Assembly: GCA_003427395.1 (NCBI GenBank)
Contig: BFEA01000463.1
Location: forward strand, 510,777-539,281
Length of the DNA stretch: 28,505 nucleotides
From: Chara braunii
Taxonomy: Eukaryota > Streptophyta > Charophyceae > Charales > Characeae
Reading direction: 5' to 3'
Shown: piece by piece, positions 20,733 through 28,505 of the stretch
Position numbering within the stretch: the stretch's first letter is position 1
Layout: every line of letters begins with the position of its first letter
Notes under the pieces: model-generated
Told to the model about the DNA's origin: nothing
Databases searched by the model: none
Seen by the model: the letters and a program-made list of their open reading frames with translations, nothing else
Translations under genes and position numbers: made by a program

Positions 20733-21865
20733 AAGGAGCTGGTTAGGAGTCAGAGCATCAAGATAACTTTCGAAGGAGATATGGTGACCACACCCATGAG
20801 GGTGGCAGCTACCAAGTCCGCAAGAGGGTCTACATCAAAGAAGACCGACACGGATTACGTGATGGCGGAGAAGGACGGCGGACAATGGATCGATGGAGGG
20901 GAGGTTATTGTTTCGCCGCGAAAGCAGGGAGTAAGGAAGTTCTTGATGAAGAGTTCGCTGGATGAGATTCACACGGTCGAGCCACTGAGACGGGCCCTTC
21001 GGCAGCCCATGCAGTGCTCTATTCTGGAGTACTTGGCGGCATCAAAGTCGGCTCGCGATGAGTTACAGATGATCACGCGGAACACTCGCATACCTCTATC
21101 AGAGGAGGCTCAGGGGGCCCCTAAGGCGGAAACTCCTACCGTAGCAGTAACGGGGGTGACTGCTAGAGCAGATCGCATGGCGGCAGTCCTTCTTGATGGG
21201 ATAGAAGGTGTGCCTCCAGACAAGTTTTACATACATGGTAGTGGGGCCGTGGAGACGATCATAAACGATGGAGCGGTACTAGATGCTGTGATCGATAACG
21301 GCAGTGAGGCTGTCATTATAGACGAGGATCTGGCAGTACAGGTTGGACTGGACCTCGTCAGGTCACACCTATTCGAGATAGAGACTGCTGATGGGAGAAA
21401 GTAACAGATCACTGGGGTTTGTCACAAGGCAGCCATAGAGGTCCAAGGGGTACGAGTGACCCTGCCTGTCTTTGCAGTCAAGAACTGCAGCTCCGATCTG
21501 CTCTTGGGACGAACTCCGTTGAGCCACGTGCATGCGGTGACGATAGAGCGACCTGACGGGAGCTAGACATTGTCCATTAAGAAGCTAGATGAGACGCGGG
21601 TTATGATTGAGACGGTGGAGCCTCGGGACCCGAGGAACAGAGCAGCTCTCGCAGCGGGAGCAAGACCCAGTGATCAAATTAAGTCATTACCTACCTCTGG
21701 CCGCGCGGTGCGATTTCGTGAGAAGAAGTATGGACCACTGCTCACAGAGGAAGAAGGTCGGATCGTGGAAGTGGAAGATTTGGGGAGTCGGCTAATAGTG
21801 GACGGCAACTCGTACCCAAAGGAGACAGATGAGGAATTTGGCGGGGTGGTATCTGTGTTTTTTTT
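20733..21865 (+). pseudogene. pol: pol: aspartic protease region
   Basis: Continues in the gag frame directly after TGA 20730. The catalytic block is AVIDNGSEAVIID with the Asp codon at 21294, followed by FEIETADGRK, VCHKAAIEVQG, VTLPVFAVKN and SDLLLGRTPLSHV, the second half-site motif of retropepsins. The active site reads D-N-G where most retroelement proteases have D-S/T-G. The region is broken by TAA 21402 and TAG 21564, both one base from Gln codons. A T8 run at 21858-21865 marks the first frame change toward RT. In an intact element this enzyme would cut the Gag-Pol polyprotein. Confidence 0.8.
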
Positions 21866-22890
21866 AAGGGCACGGCCCTCTATGGGGGGCTACCCAAGCG
21901 ACACAAGCAAGTAGCTCAAAAAGTTTAGCCAGCGGCGGTGGGCCGCGAGCAATCAGCACTGGAAGGGATATCGGAAGAAGAGATCGCCAAAGAAATCAAA
22001 AAAAGAAGAAAAAGGAGCCGCAACGCCTAACGGAAGAGAGAATAGCGGGGATGGGCATCGAAGATGGAAATCTAACCCCACAGGAGCGAGAACGTGTGAT
22101 AGAAGTCCTGAAGACATGCGATAAGGCTATAGCTTTCAGCGACGCGGAGCGCGGAAGGGTTGACCCTCGATACGCTAAGCCATCGAGGATTTACACGATT
22201 CCACATGTTCCTTGGAATGACGCAGGATGGAAATATTCCCAGAAGGAGAAGGAAGAAGTTATCGCTTTCCTAAAGGAAAAGATGGTTTCCCATGTTGCGG
22301 AACCGTCTGACAGTGCATATGCTAATCGATGGTTCTTCCTACGAAAGCCGAATGGCAAGATCCGATGGATCCAGGACCTTCAGAAGGTCAACGTGGTGAC
22401 GATACGAGACGCGGGCTCCGTGCCACATGCCGACTTACTGGCCGAAGGCAGGTCGATTTATTCGGTCTGTGATCTGTTCTCAGGCTATGATGAGGTACCG
22501 CTTGATCCTAGGGACAGGCACCTCACGGCTATGCACACGCTGTTAGGACTGATACAGATGATGGTTGTCCCTATGGGTTGGACTAATGGGGTAGCCGTTT
22601 TTCAGAGAGCCATGGTAGCCGTCCTCAAGGACTTCATCCCTGATAAGGTTGAAGATTTTCTGGATGATTTTCCTATTAAGGGGCCAGTAAAGAAGGATGG
22701 GACCGAGGTTGTACCAGGAGTTAGAAGATTCGTCGAGCAGCACCTAACGGATATTTGCGAGGTACTTGAGCAGCTGGACGATGCGAATTTAACGGTCAGC
22801 GGAACAAACAGCCGGTGGGCCGTCTCGACTATTAAGATCTTAGGCTTATCTGTGACTCGAGAGGATGCCGAGCAGATCCGACGAAGCTAG
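21866..22890 (+). pseudogene. pol: pol: reverse transcriptase
   Basis: After the T8 run the reading moves to another frame (SEEEIAKEIKKRRKR) and, at the A-rich stretch near 22000, to a third (22051-22890, 279 codons). Residue numbers are for that last frame. Motifs are WFFLRKPNGKIRW (95-106), the first catalytic Asp in SVCDLFSGYDEV (Asp141), VPMGWTNGVAVFQRAM, and the catalytic FLDD (203-206) in place of the usual Y-x-D-D, all in Ty3/Gypsy order. This enzyme copies element RNA into DNA inside particles, starting from the tRNA-Asp site. A further frame change near 22850-22870 separates it from RNase H. The domain itself contains no stop, so it is the best-preserved part after integrase. Confidence 0.9.
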
Positions 22891-23523
22891 ACAAACTCCT
22901 GAACTGGCCGTCACCGTTACATAGTCCAACTGAGGTCCGACAGTTTCTGGGAGTGGTCGGTTACTGGCGTATATTCATACGGGGGTATGCGGAGAAGGCT
23001 GAGCCGTTGAGGTTACTCCTTCGAAAGTTTGAAAAATTCTACTGGGATTCCTTGCAGGAACTCGCTATGCAAGAGCTTAAGGACGAATTTAAGGAGGGAG
23101 GACATGTACTGGGCGTGCCATTCTTTGACGATGAGACCGAGAGACCCTTCATAGTATCCACGGATGCTGGACCTTGTTCAGTTGGAGGGCTGCTGTCTCA
23201 GAAAGACGCTGAAAGAAAGGAAAGGCCGTTAAGGTTTGAGAGTATGACACTTAATACGGCAGAACGAAACTACAATCAGTTCAAGAAGGAAGTGTTGGCC
23301 GTTCGACAGTGCCTGGACACGTTCAGACACTATATCTATGGGCGTCGGTTCATCTTGAGAGTAGATCCCACAGCGGTTGCCTCTGTCCTCCAGAAGGATT
23401 TCAGCCTGACGGACCGGACCATTGCCCAATGGCTGATACGGATTCGGCTATACGATTACACAGTGGAAAGGATATCTGGCACTAAAAATGTCGTGGCAGA
23501 TGGGCTTTCGCGCATCCCTCTTG
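22870..23523 (+). pseudogene. pol: pol: RT thumb/connection and RNase H
   Basis: The frame that carries RNase H and integrase starts with KLDKLLNWPSPL and VRQFLGVVGYWRIF, the standard RT connection block. RNase H follows at about residues 65-190 of the frame counted from 22953: Asp71 (STDAG), Glu113 (KKEVLAV), Asp138 (RVDPT) and Asp183 (VADGLSR) are the four expected acidic residues. It removes RNA from RNA-DNA hybrids during reverse transcription. No stop occurs inside this part. Confidence 0.88.
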
Positions 23524-24794
23524 AAGCCGAGCGCCCGATAGTAGCTAGGGCCCTGACATTGGCAGAGCCGAGACATGCCGGACGATTTCTCGTTAACCTT
23601 TACGAGGGCAAGTACCGAACGATCGGGTTACACCTGTCAGGAGAGGAGAGTCAAGAATCAGATATCCAGAGACAAGCGGCGCAGTACTGCCTCAGAGCCG
23701 GCCATCTATTTCGAAGGTCGGTCGGCTCAGGGATGCCCTTACGAGTAGTTTGTGACCCTGAGGAGAGACAGACGATAGTTGCGGAGCTTCACGACGGGGT
23801 TGTCGGAGGACACAGGGGAGTCAAAGGAACCTACGAAAAGGTACGCAGGTTATACTCGTGGGAAGGACAGTATAAGGATGTCGAGAAGTACTGTTTGACC
23901 TGCGAGGAATGCCAGAAGAGAGATCTTGTGAAATACAGAGAGCCTCTCCACCCATCCTATCCTGCAAGGCCAGGAGAGAAGGTACACATTGATCTGGTGA
24001 AGATGCCGAAAGGAGTAGGCAATATGAACTATGTCGTGAACATACGTGATGATTTCACTAGATTCGTGGACGGTAGACCTATCAGGAGTAAGACGGCAAA
24101 GGAAGTGAAGAACTTCGTCCTGGAGTACTTATCTAGGTATGGCTGTGTCAGCAAGATAGTGATGGACAGAGGGGCGGAGTTTCTAGCTGACGAGGTTCAG
24201 AGTGTGTTCAAGAGAGTTTGGCCTAGAGTTTCAATAGCCACCGCCTATCACCCACATTCGAACTCCTCAGTAGAGAGGGGCCACCAGACTCTGATAGCGT
24301 CCCTGTCCAAGTGGTGCAAGGGTAAGGATAGTGATTGGCCACGATATTTTCGATACGCAATATGGGTGGACAACGTCACGGTCCGGGCTAGTACCGGATA
24401 CCCACCGTAGACCTTGTGGTTTGGGCGACATTGTCTGCTCCCCATAGAGTTTCACGTCGACAGCTGGACAACCGTCGACTGGGCGGAGGAGATGTCCAGA
24501 GAGGAACTCATAGCTGCCCGAACAAGACAGATAGCCTACGGGTTGGAAGATAACCTTATGACAACGGTAGACCGTCCGGCAGTAGAAAGAGACAAAGGTA
24601 AAGAGAGATGGGATAAGAATGTGAGAATCCAGAAAGAGAGGGTGAGCGTAGGAGATATGGTCCTTCTCTACGAAGCAGCACTGGAAAGGACCTGGACCGG
24701 AAAACTTGCCAACAGATGGATGGGACCTTACAGAGTGGCGGAGGCGCTCGACTGGGATGCCTATATGATAGCGGAATTAGACGCATCCCGGTAG
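23524..24794 (+). pseudogene. pol: pol: integrase with GPY/F-like end
   Basis: Same frame as RNase H. The zinc-binding HHCC is His280, His287, Cys317 and Cys320 (numbering from 22953). The catalytic triad is Asp347 (HIDLV), Asp405 (MDRGAEF) and Glu441 (SSVERGH), with 35 residues between the last two as in retroviral-type integrases. After TAG at 24408 the frame continues with FGRHCLLPIEF and ends in a GPY/F-like module (RWMGPYRV) before TAG 24792. No chromodomain is evident. This enzyme inserts the element DNA into chromosomes. Both TAGs are one transition from CAG. Confidence 0.9.
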
Positions 24795-25250
24795 AAGGAC
24801 CCAGTGGCGGGTGCCAGGTTAAAGTTGTTTAGACCTAGGCCTGCACCCAGCTTATCGATGACGGACCCCAAAGAAAAGGGGAAGGGTAAAATGGAGGATG
24901 GAGCTCCCTTGAGATGATTCGAGGCAGGTGAAAGTTCCAAGAAGAGAAAAAGAATAGAGAAAAGAAAGGTCAAAGGGTTAGCTCTAGGAAGAGAGAAAAG
25001 ATGGTTATTCGTGCTCAGGAGGGCTAGACGAAGAGTCCGCATTAGACAAACTGGCGGGACGACACCCTTCTCGGGCCAACGACAAAAGAAAAATAGGATC
25101 CTACCAAGGCCGAGAACCCGGCGGAGAGGGAAAGTAAAAAAACATCAACTTAGCTCTAGAACTCAAAACAGACTCCAACATAAGAAAATTGAATGCCGAC
25201 GTGGGCGTCCTTTATGGGCAATCACCCTGAAGCTCGTCCGCTTCGTTTGA
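24795..25250 (+). pseudogene. Basic C-terminal tail or 3' untranslated coding remnant
   Basis: The integrase frame stays mostly open for 150 more codons, with TGA at 24915, to TGA 25248. The product is Lys/Arg-rich with LKLFRPRPAP, KKRKRIEKRKVK and RRARRRVRI stretches. It may be a nucleic-acid-binding or nuclear-localising tail of integrase, or simply purine-rich DNA that happens to stay open. No env-like gene with a membrane segment is present between pol and the 3' LTR. Confidence 0.4.
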
Positions 25251-25300
25251 CATAAGTGGATGAGGCTCGACGGGGGCGTCGAGAAGTGGTCCGGGCTAAC
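25251..25300 (+). promoter_or_regulatory. Candidate polypurine-tract region before 3' LTR
   Basis: The 50 nt directly upstream of the 3' LTR include GTGGATGAGG, ACGGGGGCG and GAGAAGTGG. A polypurine tract that primes plus-strand DNA must lie here by position, but the purine run is interrupted and the exact site is unclear. Confidence 0.4.
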
Positions 25301-28300
25301 TGTCAGGCGGCCACAAGCAGTGCGGCGCCTGAAATCTGCGGTTTTGGGACTTAGGCTCAGGGACAAGTCCGTGTTTTGACGGTATTCTGGTATATCTAGG
25401 CAGCAGAAATTAGGGAAGTTCAGGGCACCCCTGATTTTGGGCGCACTGAACCTTACGAGTAACCCTCAAAGATGGCGAGATGGGTGGCCGCACTCAGCGT
25501 ATCTAGGGACCGTCATTTCCGGTCATTCAGAGGGTTAGACCCAGATTGGCCTGCCGCGGAGAGGCGTCGCGGGAACTGACCTCGCTGCAACATTTTTGCG
25601 GCATACGATCGGGGCCGAAATGAGGCCTCGAATTTTTGTCTATCTTAGTACCATAATTAAAAATGGGGAAAAGGGATTAAGACCAGTAGGGGAGAAGGGA
25701 AAAACATAATATTCCTTAATTTCTTTATTTTTCACGNCATTTAATTCTAGGGGGAATACCCTTGTTATTTTATGTTCCCGGCAATGAAATTGAAAACATA
25801 GAAAAAGATTAAAAATGGTAAAAGAGAAAAGAAACAAAAGGAGTTCGGCCATTAATTTAAAATTTCTCGAAATGAAATTTTGGAAAACTTACGGTTAATT
25901 TACTATTTCCGACAATCTAATTAAGGAAAGGGAAGAATGATGAAAAACGATGAAAGGGACGGGAACCCATGACTAATGGGAGATTGGTCTAATCTCGCCT
26001 CGATTACCCGCCATCAGCTCTGACCCCGGATTGAACGTTTTCCTCGGATTTTAACAGTTTTCACTACTGCCGATGGTCGAGGTTCCCTGCGTCGCTTTGC
26101 TTGGTTTGCTTGATTACTAACATTACCGCAGTTGGGATGTTCTGAGAGCGGGAGTCCCCTAGACAACATGGGGTGGTGCTACCTTGGGTCGACTATGGTG
26201 TTTAGTTCGGTACGGATACAAGGGTTGTTACGGAGTGGCTACGTCCTACGGTGTCTAACGTGCTTCAGGTACGTTATGGGCCCGGTGACAGCTGTTTCAC
26301 TACGGTGACTTATTTTCAGGTTTGGGACAACTGCGGTGATTTATTCTCAGGACCGGGGCCACTACGACAGTTATTCCAGGTTTGGAACCTTGGCGGTAGT
26401 TTGTTTTCAAGTCCGAGAACGTTGCGGCATTCTATATCAGGTTCAGGACAGGTACAGAATTATCATGGCATGGTTGTACGGGTTCGGCATCTACGTGGCA
26501 CAGCAGCGCGGTACTGGATTTCGGGTTTTGTCACGTTCTGTGGCATCGCGGTGTTTCGTTTCTGGATCGATGCCCTCACGGCGATTTATTTCAACTTCGG
26601 AACCTTTGCGGTGACTTATTTTCAGGTCCGGGACCACTGTGACAATTTATTTCAGGTTCGGAACCTCTACGGTGATTTATTTTCAGGTCTGGGACGACTG
26701 CGGTAGTCCGAGACCTTGGCGGCAGTTTATTCCAGGTTCGGTACCATTGTGGCAGCTTATTTTTAGGTCCGGGATCATTGCGGCGGTTTACTTCAGTTTC
26801 GGTACTATTACCGCATCACTGCATCTTGCCGTGTCCGACATGTTTCAGGTACGGTATTGATTCGGCATTGGCGTGGTACACGCCACTGCATCATTTTCAG
26901 GCACGGTCTTTGAACGGCAAAGGCACGATATGTGTTACAGCATCTCCAAGCGATTACTTCAGGCTCTACGTTGGTGTGGTAACTATACAGTGTGTTGTAC
27001 GGTGCACAGGCTGCTACAACTTAGAGTGGTAATTCCCCGGTTCGGGAACGGTATGGTGCACGCCGTCGTGTTGTTTCTGACTTGCAGCGGCTATGGAGCC
27101 TTCAGATAAGGCTAACTGGGGCTGGCCCTGCCGCGAAACGACTCCTGGTCTGAGGGCCCTTACCACCACCACAAACGAAGTACTGGGTCTACTCCCTCGG
27201 GCCTGTTTATTGCCTAGCCAGGGTTTGAAGACTCAGGTACTGTATTGCCTCGAATAGAATTGGTGGTGTTGAGCCTACGAGGCTGGCTCTACGTGGATAT
27301 AGCCGGGGCAGTACGGTACGGTCACAAGATCGGTATAACCACGTGGTTCGATTTCTCTGTTGGTTGGCAAGGTATGTGTGGCATCACAGGGCCATCCGGC
27401 TCGGTGTTTGGGATCAGCCTGGTCACAGGCTCGAACGCAGGATCTGGTACAGTAACACTGCACTCACTATTCGGAGTTACAACAACTGAGCCTGCGCACT
27501 TGGTCCCTACGGTGGCCGCTCGGGACCGCTCCTAGGAAGGACTGAGGCTGAAAGAGGCGTGCAAGGCGTTCTCCGCCCACACGAAGTTGCGGGTGCGGCA
27601 TGTCGGGAGGTAGTTATAGGCGCGAAAGAGGGTCAGTCGGGGGATGCGTGCACGGTGTATTCCGCGCCGTTATGTAGGCGGATGCAGATGAGGAACCGCG
27701 CGCACGATGATCCGAGCTCGTTCGCAAGTCGAAGTCGTGGGTGCTCAGCGAACGGGCGATGCGAGCCACGTGTCCGCTGACCACGACCGCTAAGCTGGCA
27801 CGCTTGGAAAAGGCAGAACGAAGGAGAGGGGCAACAGCAGCGTGACTGGTGTTCCCCACCTTCCACAATACTCTGGTAACTTCAGGAAGCCCGGTTGGCG
27901 CATGGGACAGGTAGCGCAGCGCTGTTGGGAGGAGACAGGCGAGGTGAACGAAGTGTAAGCAGCATATGCAAGCGAGAAGGGTCAAGTATCGGCGTTGTAC
28001 CAAGGGGCGCGTGAGAGAGGGAGCCACGAGACCACGAAAGCTTGTTGGCCACTACTTAACCAGTGAGCTAGTAATATGAACCTAGTGTGTGCGTGCTCGA
28101 GAATTGTGTACTGGGCTAGACTTCACCCATTGATAGAACCACCGAACGAGTGGTCATTGGGCGAGAAGAAGAGAAAGTATAGTAAAGAGAGAAAAGTTGA
28201 CTTCGGCGAGAGTGAGAGATAGAGTGGTGGGGAAAAGCAGGGTCTGCGATCAACTGGTTGGGCTGTCCCGCAGTTGGGAGAGTGACCCTTCTGGTGGCCA

Positions 28301-28505
28301 GGACGCCAGAGCCGGCAGATTGTCATCTGCGCATTCCGTCTGACCGTCGATCGAGCATAGGGATCTGTCAATCCAGTAACTCAGCTCAGGGGTAAGAGAT
28401 CAGGACGTGCTTGCATATCGATCAGCCAGTCGAGTAGCCTGCCTGAAGCGGGTGAAACGTTCTCTAAAGGTAATTACCGAATCCCTCATTCGCGAGTAAA
28501 AGCTA
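25301..28505 (+). repeat. 3' LTR, cut by the window end
   Basis: Begins TGTCAGGCGGCC exactly like 7320 and follows the 5' LTR to base 28505, which corresponds to 10508, the last base before the N run in the 5' copy. About 1.4 kb is missing if both LTRs are equal in length. It has one ambiguous base near 25737 and scattered substitutions and small indels relative to the 5' copy. Confidence 0.93.
26278..26840 (+). repeat. Diverged tandem repeat of about 31 bp inside the 3' LTR
   Basis: Counterpart of the array at 8300-8860, with the same unit and order. Its open frames are repeat artefacts. Confidence 0.75.

Larger units (their letters stand above)
7320..28505 (+). mobile_element. Giant Ty3/Gypsy-type LTR retrotransposon, right end outside the window
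   Basis: Two direct repeats begin with the same TGTCAGGCGGCC at 7320 and 25301 and align along more than 3.1 kb. Between them, in plus orientation, lie a primer-binding site, a leader, an accessory region, gag, protease, RT, RNase H and integrase. The order RT, RNase H, integrase marks it as Ty3/Gypsy rather than Ty1/Copia. If the 3' LTR is as long as the 5' one (about 4.58 kb), the whole element is about 22.5 kb. The tRNA-Asp-type primer site and the long LTRs recall the Athila group, but the pol motifs were not placed on a tree. This copy is not autonomous because coding regions carry stops and frame changes. Confidence 0.92.

Overview
The window looks like nuclear DNA of a plant-lineage eukaryote that is rich in decayed retroelements. 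I see no bacterial operons, Shine-Dalgarno sites or CRISPR arrays. The minus-strand gene models have introns, and the large retroelement carries a primer-binding site matching plant tRNA-Asp. The gag/protease/RT style resembles Ty3/Gypsy polyproteins I associate with the charophyte alga Chara. That assignment is recollection, not proof.

Layout. (1) About 1-2510, plus strand: a badly decayed LINE (non-LTR retrotransposon). It keeps pieces of the endonuclease, the linker and the reverse transcriptase in shifting frames. A roughly 250-bp foreign-looking block with a 62-bp tandem duplication, a hairpin and an A-run interrupts it. (2) About 2510-3495: AT-rich spacer with no gene seen. (3) About 3496-7141, minus strand: three adjacent gene-like units of an unrecognised family that appear to be diverged paralogues. 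The 3'-most unit gives a phase-consistent three-exon model of 379 residues. (4) 7320 to the window end: one giant Ty3/Gypsy-type LTR retrotransposon in plus orientation. Its 5' LTR is about 4.58 kb (7320-11900, with a 570-nt assembly gap), followed by a tRNA-Asp-type primer site (11905-11922), a 1.75-kb AT-rich leader, a 4.9-kb accessory region (13679-18550), gag (18714-20732), protease, RT, RNase H and integrase (to 24794), and a basic tail. The 3' LTR starts at 25301 and is cut by the window end.

The most interesting part is the accessory region between primer site and gag. It holds three tandem, diverged copies of one unrecognised protein module, two of them with acidic C-termini, and a second family of helical proteins in one clear and one or two degraded copies. 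I recognise no known domain in either. The copy is dead: gag-pol has at least eight in-frame stops, mostly of the CAG-to-TAG or CGA-to-TGA kind, and three frame changes that all go the same way. The design was probably carried by intact relatives elsewhere in the genome.
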